From Paramecium octaurelia (lineage: Eukaryota; Ciliophora; Oligohymenophorea; Peniculida; Parameciidae), in contig CAJJDP010000087.1 in assembly GCA_905182995.1 (NCBI GenBank), positions 180,829-244,828 of the forward strand: a DNA stretch of 64,000 nt. The letters are read 5' to 3'. The notes beneath the pieces were generated by a model, which saw only the letters and a list, made by a program, of their open reading frames with translations, did not search any database and was not told where the DNA came from. Made by a program: the position numbers and the translations under genes. Shown here piece by piece: positions 1-11,827 of the stretch (position 1 is its first letter; each line of letters begins with the position of its first letter).

Positions 1-256
1 ATGATCTTTATTTCTAGTATTTAGACTCCTTTGTCAGTAGCTATTTAATGAGTTCTGCTGATTTCTCATTTTCTTCTAGCAGGACGATAATCTTTTTAAC
101 TAAATCCACTCTTTATTAATTTGGTGACAGATTCTCTTTGTTTTTTGGTGATTACCAAGTAGCATACTTGCAGTCAGTACTAACAGAGCGAACTTACTGA
201 AAGGGATGTCTTAGTAGGGCTGGCCCTTAAACTTTGGAAGGAGAACACACATTCAT
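1..256 (-). CDS. Partial coiled-coil gene, N-terminal end only
   Basis: An open frame (TAA/TAG read as Gln) begins at the ATG complementary to 254-256 and runs off the left edge without a TGA. It encodes a low-complexity start (MNVCSPSKVQGPALL), a Ser/Asn/Lys-rich stretch and then a Lys/Glu-rich segment (VKKIIVLLEENEKSAELIKQ) that looks helical or coiled coil. No domain is recognised. It is divergent in position from the ATPase-like gene, whose stop lies at 532, so the 275 bp between them is the 3' side of that gene and the promoter side of this one. Only about 85 codons are visible; the product cannot be named. Confidence 0.6.
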
Positions 257-531
257 TAACGGTATATTTTATATAATTCATTTATATTTTAAACTAAATT
301 TATATATTGCATAGACTAACTATTAACCAATTGCATAGATAACAAACCAATTCCAAATTGAGAATACTATCGTTGAGGTGTGATGCTTCCTTCAACATCA
401 ATTATAAGTTATTATTTTTTTATAATAGTTAATTGATGATATTTCATCTATCTATTTTATCTAACATATCATAGATAAATAAGGATTTTATTTAATGTAT
501 TTATACATAAACAATAAAATAAATAACAAAA

Positions 532-3500
532 TCATAATATTTAAAATCCAACATATGTTCTTAGTAACCATTTTATTACTTCAGCTATTGTTAGCAAAAG
601 CAAACAAAATGGAAGGCCTGCTGAGCCTAACAATTCCCAAGGCATATTAACTGTCTAAAATACCTATTGAATCCCTGGAACATAAACAATAATTGGTAAT
701 ATAATTAATGATATCGTTAATCCATATATAGCTAAAGTATTAATTCGAGTAGAATTATAAGATTTAACTAGAGTTCTTAATGCAAAGTAATTGATGCTAT
801 TATATGTGATTATTTTTACCATTATGATAATACCAAGACTATATAGAAGGATGTCGATGCATATTCACTTGATTTGGCAGTATAACAGTATTAAGAGTTG
901 CTTAAGCAATTAGGGTACTCATATTTTGTATTCCAGCATTCAGTTAAATACCCATTTTCTATTTACTTATCAGAACAGGTACCACATTCAACAAATATTA
1001 ATCTCTGATCAATAGTATTATTAGGAGAACTCCATTGATAGTTTTACATCTCACCATAATATTAGCAATTTTCTTATAGATTTGAATTGCCTAGAGTATT
1101 ACTTTATGGATTATAAATATCTTGATCGCCAACAGGATAGACACTAGCAAACCTTGAGAAATAGAGATTCTATAGATTAAACCCGAAATAACGATAAGCA
1201 CTGAAACTTGCCATAAGACCTCCTCCTGCCTCAATACAACCAATAATCAAAATAGCAAAGAGGAAGAGATTGGTTCTATTGGGGATTCTGTATTCCAACT
1301 CTTCTCTGGCTAAACTAATACCAAGAATCAAATCAACAGAAATGCTAGTCAATAACATAAGGTTTTGTGAAAAGGGTAAGGGAGTTCCAAGAAAACAATA
1401 GACAAATAAAGCTAATATCATGGCGGTATTTGATGATAAGCAAAGCATAATGGATTTAGTAACATTATTGACTGCTCTTTTTGCTTCTAGAATTGCTTAA
1501 TAGCTATCAAGAAAAGTTTATTTACTGGAAGTAAGGACTAAATCACTTGAATTTATAATCATTTGTAATGATCCATGTTTTTTACTGATACTGATGTCTG
1601 CCTATCTAAATGCTCCTAAATCAGTTAATCCTTCTCCAGTAATGGCAACTTTATAATTTAATTGTTATAGAGCCTTAACAATACTTAATTTCTGTTCTGG
1701 AGAAGTTCGAGCAAATACGATTTCTTATTAGGAACACCAATTTCCTAATTTGTTTTCAACAGAACTTAATCTAGTGACTTCTTATTGATCATCTACATGT
1801 AGATATAACTAATGACCTTCTATAATGGTTGGATTACTGTAATTCCCTGTATTTTTGCAAATAACTCTTGCAGTTTCTGGGTGTTCTCCAGTGATGATCA
1901 CCAACTTAATATCTTATAGTTATAATTTCTCTAAGATAGGAGTAGCTTATTCATTGAGATTGTTGTTTAAATACAAAGTGCCTAAATAGATGAAGTTTTA
2001 GTTGTTGAATTCATAGTCATTTTCATTAATTTTCAAATCTTATTCGTTTTCAATTTCTAAATAAGCAAATCCTATGCTTCTAAGTCCCTTTGAACATTGA
2101 TTCACTAATTAATCATTAAATAATTGAGTCTATTTGACATCAATCTTGGCAAATAGAGTCTTATTACAGTAACTCCATATTACTTCAGGTGCTCCCTTGA
2201 TGTAAACAAAATATTTGTCTCCCTATTCCACAATGGATAATGAATATTTCTTACTACTATTGAATGGCAAATGATATTGAATGCCATTCACATAATATTT
2301 AGTATTTTTAATCAAGCCATCAGTATCGTCATCTTTAAAACAATCCATGATACTCTTTTCTGTTCCATCCAAATTTCCATGATTACAAGTCAGTATTGCA
2401 CAATACTGAAGATGAACAGAGTTTAATCCACGACATTCATATGATAATTATTTACAATCATTAAACGAATTGAATGTGCAATTCTTACTAGTGATCACTT
2501 CATTTAATCCAATACACAAACAATTGATCTCACTTAATCTCTCAATACTCTCAGCATCCTTAATCAAGAATCTAAGTTTGGCCAATCTTCTAATTGCCAT
2601 TTAAAATGAGATCGTAACTATCACTAATAATCCGACTGGAACTATTGCAATGATCACCTACTCAATAACTCTAAATCCATATGCAAACACTTCAGATGTA
2701 TCCTTTTCAGTCATAACTGCGCTCCAAATTATTACCAATACAATCACAAATAATGCTATTAGAGTCATTATTTATTAGAACAAAATCAATTATTTCTACA
2801 ATAATTTACTACCCTGTCTCTTTTGAATTTAAGCAATCGTAGTACTTGATCCTGTCTTAATTACTACTGCCCTTCCAAATCCACACCTTATTAGTGATCC
2901 ACAAAATATCTATGACCCTTTTATTGCTTAGGTTATATCTTGATTCATCTATATTTATAAATCCGAGCATTCCAATACTCTCATGTCACAATAAATTACT
3001 AGACCCTCCTTAATGACACAAATATCTCCGGAAACCAGATTCTGAATCAAAAGATGTTATATTTTCCCATCTCTGTATACAGTGATTGTTTATTCATTGT
3101 CCTTCTCTATTGCATACTAGGATTTCTTTCTTTATTGATATCCCATTGCAAAAGTTATTGTTATAACTATTAACAATAAACAGGATGTAATTATTTCTTC
3201 TCCACTAAATTCAAGGTCGTTTTGACTTCCATAAATTGCTAAACTTATCGAAATTATTGTTGCAATAATAAGATCAAAGGCAAATAAATTCAATTCTTTT
3301 ATAAACATTTTCCAATCACTTACATCGATTGCTTTTGATTATTATCTTTTCGATGCTTCCTCATTTGATAGTCCAATGCCGAAATTGGTTTTCAAAAGTC
3401 TCTCCAATTAATCTAAGGGACAAAAGTATTCCTGCATTTCAGCGTACTTTTCATACACACTTGGCGCCGGTCTCTCTATCTATTCGTCTTATTCAGCATA

Positions 3501-3617
3501 ATTTATACTCATTTAGAGTTTAGTCTTGATATCAGGTCCTTTCTCTAGAAACCTAAATTACTCACATTCCTACCTAGGTTTGCATATCAGCATATCCTAC
3601 ATTTCGGAATCAGTCAT
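532..3617 (-). CDS. P-type ATPase (type IIC fold) lacking catalytic motifs: pseudoenzyme
   Basis: About 1020 codons after removing one 23-nt intron (797-819), the same length as Na+/K+-ATPase alpha subunits. The whole architecture is present: an N-terminal cytosolic segment, paired membrane helices, an actuator-like domain (VSGDICVIKEG), a nucleotide domain with KGAPE near residue 474, and four or more C-terminal helices including a segment like YIVLVLSQCINYFALRT. Every signature is altered in frame. The phosphorylation motif C-S-D-K-T-G-T reads C-I-G-L-N-E-V near residue 370 (Asp to Gly). The TGES loop is absent near residue 228. PEGL in helix 4 reads PVGL near residue 327. TGDGVND reads TGEGLTD near residue 662. 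Known ATPases need the Asp for phosphoenzyme formation, so I infer a non-pumping protein. The frame is intact across 3 kb, so it is not an ordinary pseudogene. Confidence 0.85.
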
Positions 3618-4044
3618 CTTCTATTTATAAACTAATATATATTAAATTTTGGATCTTATATGGAACACAGAAGTATCTTAAATCAAAAGATTAATATTTT
3701 TGTGATCATTCTTCAACAAATAACTAAATTTATGATGTATTACAATAAAACTATCGATTATTGTAATCAATCTTCTTGTGTTATTTATTATATTTGCAAT
3801 AATACTGGCATATTAAATTGAATAATTGCAATTATTTTACAGATACCCTTTTTGATTTTCGACTAACAGAAACCATTTAAGTAGCATCTGTAATGGACTA
3901 TGTATTAAATATATTCTAAGGGTGACATACAATAATTTATTGAAACGATATATTTTAAATTATCATTAAAATGTAAAATACTGAGATTATTAAGAATAAG
4001 GCATCTTAGAATGTGGGTATTTTAATAATAGGATATTAAATTAC

Positions 4045-4673
4045 TCAAATAAATTAATAAATTTCATTAATAGCTTTAGTAATACTCTGAATTTCATTTG
4101 ATACATTTGAATAATCTTATTCTAATTTTAAAACTGTTTGGAACTATTTAAATATATTTAATAAATCAGATTCCATTTTATCAATCTAAATAATATTGAA
4201 TAGAATTATACTTAATCTTTTTGATCTTCATATTCAGTTTATACGTCATGTAAAACTCTAGTCAAGACTGTGCATGCATCTTCAACAGATTTGATTCTTT
4301 CTTCTTTTTCATTAAGATCATTCTAAATTTATTCGAATTTCTACGGTATAGCAACTAGAATCTGTTTGCCGGTGTCAGTTAATTCTGCAATCTATTACTA
4401 CAAAGATTCAGGAATGACTGGAGTAATGCAAGTTAATTTGTGGATGACATCCTCCAGATTTAAAATTCTTTTTTCAAGTTCAAACAATTTATCATTACTA
4501 TTTTGCTACAATTGCAACATTTCTAATTTATTAACCACAGACCACATTTGTTTGAAAGCAAGATCAAAAATTTCATAAGTTACATATTAGTCAGGACAAA
4601 TAGTTTTGAGTTATTCAATTGATAATGATCCATCTGATGAATGGATTCTCTTGGTATTTTTCTTTTAACTCAT
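4045..4673 (-). CDS. Coiled-coil protein, unrecognised
   Basis: Starts MSQKKNTKRIHSSDGSL and continues as a helical, Glu/Lys/Gln-rich protein of about 200 residues. One 26-nt intron (4186-4211) must be removed to keep the frame; without it the C-terminal helix (IDKMESDLLNIFKQ) falls out of frame. The TGA at 4045-4047 ends the frame after EIYQFI. Downstream in the same frame a further ~110 codons are open and include a hydrophobic stretch (DALFLIISVFYILMIIQ), so an unseen intron could extend the protein into a tail-anchored form. The gene starts only 18 bp from the divergent gene at 4692, implying a shared promoter gap. No domain was recognised. Confidence 0.6.
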
Positions 4674-4691
4674 AATTGAATAATAAATTTT

Positions 4692-5414
4692 ATGGGAAAT
4701 AATTGTTGTGAATGTTGTATAAAGAAAAATTAAAAAGATAATAACAATGATACAAACGAAAAGGAAATTGAATAGACAGTGGATTATAAAATACAAAAAG
4801 GACCAACTCATATTAACGTTCTATATAAAAATCTGCAGGCAAGTAATTGCATTGTATATGTATCTTGTTGTGATGATAGAGGGAGAAACTCATAAAACCA
4901 ATTACTATAAAAAGTATTTAGATCAATAAAGATTAGAATGAACAAGTTGCAGAATAATTGTAGAGAAAGACAAATCAATTAGGCCAACTTAGTGAAGTAA
5001 TAATAGGGAAAGTCTTTTTTTTCTTTTTTGTATTGCCATTATACTTGGGGGAAGATCAGTAAGTCCTCCTATTGAAACAACAAATAAAACAGTTGGCATA
5101 AATTATTATAGACAAAAATTTGACTGAAATAGCAATCGAAGATATCGGAGTTTAAAGATTTGGCTATCCACGACAAGTAAGTGTGACTTTATTATTATAA
5201 GCTAGTTGCTAAATTGATAATCGAAACATTTGCCAGTCTATTAAATAAGATGGTAAGCTTGAACAGGATAGATTTTATGATCAATGACTTAAAATCAAAA
5301 TCAATGTTTGAAGAAGAAATTCAAGCAAGAAGGGAACTGTTAATAAAAGGCGATTCCTTATTGAAAATTGATCAGACAGATGAGAAATCGCTAAAACAGC
5401 CTTTGATGGTTTGA
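4692..5414 (+). CDS. Putative N-myristoylated/palmitoylated protein, MGNNCCECC start
   Basis: The start MGNNCCECCIKK carries Gly2 followed by a cysteine cluster, the classic pattern for N-myristoylation plus palmitoylation, so the product probably sits on the cytosolic face of a membrane. Two introns are inferred from frame continuity: 4914-4936 (23 nt) and 5177-5201 (25 nt). Downstream parts read as helical segments (QQVLLLKQQIKQLAQ, LVAKLIIETFASLLNKM) and end KSLKQPLMV before TGA. A Phe-rich stretch near 5020 may be a poorly resolved intron. I do not recognise a family. It shares a very short divergent spacer with the coiled-coil gene at 4673. The lipidation call is an inference from sequence pattern only. 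Confidence 0.5.
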
Positions 5415-5616
5415 AATATATTATAAAACAGTTAGTTTTTATTAACTATTTAATAATTAAAATACTATATGCATAATAGAGAGTAGCTTTTAAAGATGAT
5501 AAGCAGCAATCACTATTAAAGAAGCATAAAGTATCAGGATTTTAAGGATCTTGCAAGATAAAGATTTCTCTAATTAAATGACATTTCTAATTTATTTCGG
5601 AATTTTTCAATCAGGA

Positions 5617-6029
5617 ATGAAGATGTAATATCTTTTATTACAACTATTGATTTGCTCTATTTCTGCAGTATATGAGAATGAGTAGATTGAACATTCAAAT
5701 TTTTGGATTCAAAATTAATCTTAAATTAATAGTTTCAAATAAGGAATGTAAGTAGTTGAATTTATATCTACTCCATTGAGTTATAAAGGTATATCTATAT
5801 TTAATAAGTTAAATAATATTTACATTCTAAATAAGATAAAATTTTATTTATGATTTGAAGATAATAAAATTGACAAGCTTGAAGTATAAAAACCATTCAA
5901 ATAACTAATAGTTCAATTGATTAAAGAGATCCAATTTTTATGATTAGTGATAGTCATGGTGGTAAGACTACATTAAGTCCAAATCTTATAAAATTTTATA
6001 TCATTAATTTAGATTTCTAGCTGGTGTGA
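5617..6029 (+). CDS. Small putative secreted protein
   Basis: Begins MKMQYLLLQLLICSISA, a textbook signal peptide, followed by a polar mature region (VYENEQIEHSNFWIQNQSQ). The frame then needs at least two short introns that I could not all place; later exons read LTSLNSIDQRDPIFM and end at a TGA at 6027-6029. No family was recognised. An upstream in-frame ATG at about 5578 gives a longer, less signal-like start. The last codon overlaps the ATG of an open frame that leads into the DHHC gene, so the boundary with that gene is uncertain. Treat the exon structure as provisional. Confidence 0.4.
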
Positions 6030-6238
6030 TGGCATCTAATTTTCCATATAGAAAAGTTCCTAATGAATTTGTAAATATTCCATAAGGGGAAGGTGAAAAA
6101 GAGAGGATGGAGAATGGGTTATAGCAGTTTGAATCATTTTCAATTAATCTGTATATATCATTTCAAATATTGAGAGAGAGGATTCTTGAAAAACAAATTT
6201 TATGCTTAAAAATATTATAAAAAATACATTAATTTTTA

Positions 6239-7453
6239 ATGCACAATTACCAAGACAATAGTTAAAAACTCTTTTATGAATTGTGGAAAACTGGTAACAG
6301 AGTATTATGTAAAGGAAAGTTATTGGTTGGGTAAAAAGTATTTTATCAAAAGTTCCGAAAATCATAAATTCATTGCGTCTCTTGTACTAATTACAATACC
6401 CACAGTTCTGTATTATGTGTTCATGGCACCAGTAAGAAAATTTAAATACTTAGGCATTGGTTCAAAGAGACCAAGTTGTTTAGGTGGTTATTTTTGTAAT
6501 TCTGAATTGCCTAGTTTATATATTGATCACTATTACAGTTCTAATGGATCCAGGAATCATCCCCAAAATAGTACGTATTGATATATTAGCAGACAACAAA
6601 TTATGAAATGGATGAATAGCTAATTTTAATTCCTTAAAAATATTTAAAAGTTGATCCTTAAGTGTTATTTGAATCAAAAACCCTATAAGTGAAAGGACAT
6701 CAATTTAAATTGAAGTTTTGTAACACTTGTAATAACGAGATTAATAATTTCTAGGCGCAATATATAGACCTCCTCGAGCTTCACATTGTCCTGCATGTGA
6801 TAATTGTGTATTGAGATTTGATCACCATTGTCCATGGATAGGAGCATGTGTTGGAAGAAGGAACTATATTTATTTTTATCTTTTTATCTTCTTTCTCTCT
6901 GCTACCATGATTTATGTTTTTTCTACCTGTCTTGCATATATCTTTGGAGATATGCAAGATGAAAAGAATAAAGGGGAACAGATAATCTCAACATTGTCGA
7001 GAAATCCATATTCATTGGCCTTAGCAATTTATTGTTTCGTTGTAATTTTTTTACAAGAATTAACCAGTTTTCATTTTTTGTTGTCGGCTTGTGGGGATTC
7101 CATACATTTTTAGTTATAACTAATATGACTACTAATGAATATCTAAAGAAACATTGGGTTATTTAAAGTAAGAATCCATTCAGAAGGTAATGCAAGTATT
7201 TATAGTATAGAAAGAATATCTTTAAAAATATTTAACATGTCCTAGCTTGTATTAGAGATGTCAAGTTTTTAGAACTCCGATAATTTGTATTCGATCCCAA
7301 AAGTTATAATTAGGTATTATCACATTATTCAACAAGCCCATGACATAAAATCAAATGAATGAAATTGAAAATTTAAATGCAGTTGAAGATAATCAAATAA
7401 ATGTTGCCAGAAGGTAGTCCAAGTAAACTGTTGATCATGTGGAAGAGCAATGA
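6239..7453 (+). CDS. DHHC-type protein S-acyltransferase
   Basis: Transfers palmitate to cysteines of membrane proteins. After removing introns at 6331-6352, 6432-6453, 6571-6592, 6729-6754, 7042-7067, about 7187-7210 and 7314-7336, the product reads in family order: a YELW-type N-terminal motif, two helices ([19 protein letters not shown] and [14 protein letters not shown], with the conserved DPG), then the Cys-rich domain [18 protein letters not shown] leading to DHHCPW, two more helices, and the TTxE motif ([11 protein letters not shown]). All catalytic Cys and His residues are present, so an active enzyme is expected at Golgi or plasma membrane. The C-terminus is polar and ends VDHVEEQ. 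An in-frame ATG at 6029 would add about 70 residues; I prefer 6239 because the protein then begins close to the YELW motif. Confidence 0.9.
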
Positions 7454-7609
7454 ATATTCAAACTCTTAATATTTTAATCCATTTGAAATACAATTCCTCT
7501 CTTTGTTTGAATTAAAATATAAGCCACCTACCTAATATTCAATAATATCATTTAATTTTTAATATTTCGAGTAAATTGATAATATAAGTGAATTATATCA
7601 TTTATGTAT

Positions 7610-9405
7610 TCATGGTATCAAAGGCAATTTATATTAGTCAAGTTGCAAACCTTATTATAGTTGTATAGGAATTTAGCCGTTAAATTATTACTAATACTAT
7701 TTAAGTACTCTGCCCACTCTTTTTCTATGACTTTCAGTTGCAGTCTGTCGAAATAATTTCTCTTACGTTTTGATATCCTAATTTAGCAATTGCCAATACT
7801 TTCAAAGTTTTAGGATCTAGCAGAGCAACATTCTATGAAAAGTCAAGCGGTTTTACTTTTTTTAAGATCCATTTTGGACTTAGATTTGAACTTCCTTGGG
7901 CTATTTGAACTCCAAATTATTTGGTTAAAATTCTTTAAGCCCAATCAGATCCATATGGATCTTTTTTCTAAGGATGATTACCTGTAGACTATTTTATTTA
8001 AAGAAAGGTAACTTCTATTCGATCTCCCTTTTGGCTATTCTATATTTTGTAATTTCTCCGTTTTCAAAGGTTTTTCCTAGATTTCTTGATTATCTTCAGA
8101 CAAATACTCCAAAATGGATAAAGGCTCACACAACTAAGTCACAAATAACGAACTTTATTTAAAAATTTCATCCTTTTGCTGTTTCATAATTTAATTATTA
8201 AATTCTTATGATGAAGTCTGATAATCTTGATAGAACTGAATCATATTTAATAATTAAACTATCCAATACAATAATTATAGTTTGTTCCCCCTATTATATC
8301 TGATTAAATCCTTAATCTATGTTAGCTATTTCAGATTTTCGAAAAATCTGAAATGGCTTAAATTTAGAATTTAATTTATCTCAGTTGACTACACTTATAT
8401 CATAAAATCACTCTCCTAAATATTATTTTATTGAGTAAGATGATTAGAATCTTTAAAAAAAGTAAAAATATGTTGTTTTATACTTTTCAAAGATGTTAAG
8501 TTATTAAAATGATAAGGATTTATTTTTAATCTTATCATGCCTTGAACTTTATTTACCTTATAGATTTTGAGATTATTCTTAATTTCATTCCATAGATTTA
8601 TTGTTATTTTTATAAAATAGTTTTAGATTTTGTTCTTCAATCTTAGATACTTGTCACTCTCAATTGTTTTATAAAATTCAATTAACTCTATTAATTATAT
8701 AATTTTATCATCTTATTTTACTCCATTTCTGTAGTTCCTATATAAGATTCTCTCTTAATTGAGTACTTTGGTGTAAAAATTCTCAATTCTTGAGTGTATT
8801 GTGTTTATGGCGGTTTTTGGGTTCCTACTTTAAATGATTTCAATTACATTGCTATGACAAACTACTTATAAAATTAAGAATGTATTTAAATAAAATATGT
8901 TCAATTATTCAACGTCCTATTTTGCTAGTTCCAATGAAAAAAACAACTAGTTGAAAGAGAAAATCTATAGTGCTCTCTATTAGTCTCCAAACACATCCTA
9001 GTAATAATTTTTTTATCCCAAATAGTGATGTTATGAAGTGGATTCCGAGCAATGATATTTCCAATTTGTCTGTGTCAATAGAATAAGAAATTGATAAAAT
9101 TCTATAGGTGGTGCCTCCCTTTCAATTTTAACCTAATAAATAGATCTCCTTTCAAAATTGTTCAACTTAACAATATGTTGATCGCCAACCTCTAACAAAT
9201 TTAAATTCATCTTAAACCAAGTATTCTGAAAACATTTGTGAACCTGAAGTACAGCAAATCGAACACCCTCAAACGTAAGGTAATTCAAAACAACGGAGAA
9301 GAGAACAATAACCTCCTTCGAAGTAGAATTAATACATTCAGGATTTGAATACGAGATATTAAGAACCTCCAAAAAATGCTTTTTAAGAAGATTACAATAA
9401 TCCAT
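7610..9405 (-). CDS. Unrecognised ~590-residue protein
   Basis: The ATG at 9403-9405 follows an in-frame TGA a few codons upstream, which fixes the start. The frame is open for more than 1.4 kb. Near the 3' end a 22-nt intron (GTAAGAG..GACAG, about 7744-7765) and another short one around 7953-7974 are needed to continue to the TGA at 7610-7612. The sequence is helical, rich in Gln, Asn, Leu and Lys (NISYSNPECINSTSKEV near the start; LLDPKTLKVLAIAKLGYQN near the end), with no signal peptide or membrane helix and no domain I recognise. It is convergent with the DHHC gene (157 bp between stops). Confidence 0.6.
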
Positions 9406-9764
9406 CTAGCAATATTGAGGAGGAATATGATGTCAATACTAAATAGTCAGTCACTAATAGAGATTCTCGAGAAAAAGGAGGCTTAATTAAATAAGAAAAA
9501 TACAAAAGTAATGAACTCTCAAAGTTAACTGAACAATAAACTTGTTTAAATTAAAGCGTTGGTAATTCCTTTATATTAGATACATTAATCAACGAGGAAA
9601 CAATCAAATAAACAAATTCAGTAGAAGTTGAAAACTAACCCTTTAACACAAGTTAGAATTGGGCAAAAATGAAGATAAGAAAAGAGGCTAAATAAAACGA
9701 AAACTATAAAACACAAAACTTTTTAGATCTTCTAAATTCCTTGCCCTCTTTCTTCATTCATTAA

Positions 9765-10102
9765 ATGGAGGGTGAAATTAAAGTTGACAAATTAAGAGCT
9801 TAAGATAATCAAGAAGGATAATATTACCAATCCTTTGAACTTACTGTCAATCCATAAAAATTGATTGGACCAATTAATTTTAAAAAGCATCTAAAAATTG
9901 TAATTTTCCATAATATACTAATTAGCATGTAAGATTCAAGAAGGGTTACTAAGGTGTAGTTTATTATGATAGACAATTGTAAAATGTTATTCCACAAAAT
10001 TAAGTTGATGGAATTACATTAAAAAATGAACCATTTTTGTTAGCAAACAATTCTGACAAACCCATTAAAGTGATTTGCTGCATAGTTGGAATTAAAAAAT
10101 GA
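9765..10102 (+). CDS. Small hypothetical protein
   Basis: Starts MEGEIKVDKLRAQDN. One 26-nt intron (9900-9925) joins ..INFKKHLKI to HVRFKKGYQGVVYYD, giving a product of about 103 residues ending IKVICCIVGIKK before TGA. Unspliced, the frame loses the regular alternation of hydrophobic and polar residues seen after splicing. The protein looks beta-rich and soluble; no family is recognised. It lies 360 bp from the divergent gene starting at 9405. Confidence 0.55.
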
Positions 10103-10475
10103 TATTTATTAAATCTATAATTAATTTGATTTAGCTATCATGAATATCTATTTACTTATTTAAAAACGATTAATTTGATCTTTGCTTTTAAAATGATAAT
10201 AATAATGCTCCCCAATAATTGATCCAATTAAATGAACATGTATATTTAATTTAATATTCCTCTAAGGAGTGATCTTAAAAGCTTGAATAAAATTTTAAAA
10301 GCCAAAATTATCTTAGATAATTGTAGAATTAGTTATAATTTATGATTTCTTTTGGATTCAATAAATTATTTGAAATAGATAGTAAAGCCTATTGAATGAT
10401 TATAAAAAAGGAAAACTTAAACGAAAAGATTAATATGTTAGTGTAAAACGGATTTTATTGTTAATTATAATATAA
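10103..10475. other. Intergenic, no gene seen
   Basis: About 370 bp of AT-rich DNA between two co-oriented genes. No open frame with protein-like composition and no RNA gene could be supported. It presumably holds the promoter of the trichocyst matrix gene. Confidence 0.5.
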
Positions 10476-11745
10476 ATGTAAAAACCTTTGTTTCTTATAT
10501 TGTTGATTATGGGTTGTCTGGCAACTGAATTTGATGATTAATTTGCAGAACTTGAGGAAAGTTAATTTGGATAAACTATCTTATAAACAATTTAGATGGA
10601 AATGTAAACAGATGATCCAGTTGTTTCTAATTTGGTGGATATTATGCAAAATTTACAATAAACATTAGAAAGCGAGTAAAAAAGAGATGATGACAGGATT
10701 GTCAGATTCAAATAAAACTGTGATATTGCTTTAAGCTAATTGATAGAGATTATAAATACTAATACAGTCTCCTCACTTACGTTGAAGAGTGACTTGGATT
10801 CATTGAATCCTTAAAAGGTCTAGGCTGTGGCTAGTTTGGAGAGAAAAAACTTAGAAATTGTAGATTTGAAGGCAGAATTAGATTATTAAACATTGAAAAG
10901 ACAAAAGGAATCAGCTACTTATTAAACAATATTGGATAACCTAGAATAAGCTTTGTTTGGTGTCAATTAAGTGAAAGGATACTTCAATAAATATTTAGAT
11001 GTTTTAGTTAAGAACAGAAATAGATTCCAATAACCCTAACCTTCATTCTTATAAGAAGATGCGAGTTTTCAATATAGTGATGATGAAGTAGAAGAGGACA
11101 TTGACACCAAGGGTATTTCCTCATTTGCCCAAGTAGCTCAAAAGGTGAACAAATTGAAACATCATGTATCAAATATAGATTCATTTTTAGGTTCATTTGG
11201 AAGGTTACAAATCGATGATCGAAATCTTGAGTCAATTAGCTAGCCAAGCTTAGACATCAGCTGATGAACCAAGTCAATGTGAAGTGTTAACTAGGAAAGT
11301 GTTATCCATTCTAAAACAAATTGAGAGTTACATACAATCAGAAAGAATCAGAGAAGATCAAGCTGAGAATTTGAGATTAAGCTCATATGAAGACTTAAGA
11401 ACTTTGTTATCTGACCAATTAGTGAAGGCTAATCAAGACAAAACCTATATGGAAGGTAAATTCAGATTAATCTTTAGGATTGATTGACTCGTTGTCAAAT
11501 AGAATTCAATAGGCTAAAAATGAGAAATTTGAAGTGGATTAGAAGATTACAACTAAATCAAAGGAAAAGGAAAATAGAGAAAATGATTGTAGATTGAAGA
11601 GATAAGAGTATGAAACAGATACTGCAAGCAGGTTCTATTATGATCCTATTTATTTAGAATTAAATAAAAGAGATCTGTTGCAATTGCTGTAGATCTAATT
11701 TCCTCGAAATTAGGTTAACTCAAGAGGAAATTGTTGGAAAAATGA
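10476..11745 (+). CDS. Trichocyst matrix protein-like, secreted coiled coil
   Basis: The upstream ATG at 10476 gives a signal peptide (MQKPLFLILLIMGCLA) before TEFDDQFAELEESQFG, typical of proteins packed into trichocysts. Introns at 11204-11231, 11456-11477 and 11632-11657 restore a single frame. The mature protein is acidic and built of long helices; the region QAKNEKFEVDQKITTK to LKRQEYETDTASR and the C-terminal AVDLISSKLGQLKRKLLEK resemble the repeated helical units of the T-family matrix proteins. These proteins are proteolytically matured and assemble into the crystalline core discharged on stimulation. The two introns starting GTT are less usual than the GTA introns elsewhere. A second family member lies at 47904-49070. 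Confidence 0.75.
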
Positions 11746-11827
11746 TAAGAAATATCAAAAAATAATTATCACCTAATTTTATTTTATTAAATAAGACTAA
11801 TGTTTTTGTCATTTATAAATTTTATTA

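Noticed and set aside
3640-4047. Read-through of TGA (for example selenocysteine) extending the coiled-coil gene at 4045
   Set aside because: The 110 open codons downstream are AT-rich with weak protein character; an unseen intron or chance is simpler, and no recoding structure was identified.
6029-6238. DHHC enzyme starting at 6029 instead of 6239
   Set aside because: The extra ~70 residues are in frame and protein-like, but this start overlaps the stop of the upstream gene and the family usually begins close to the YELW motif; left as an alternative.
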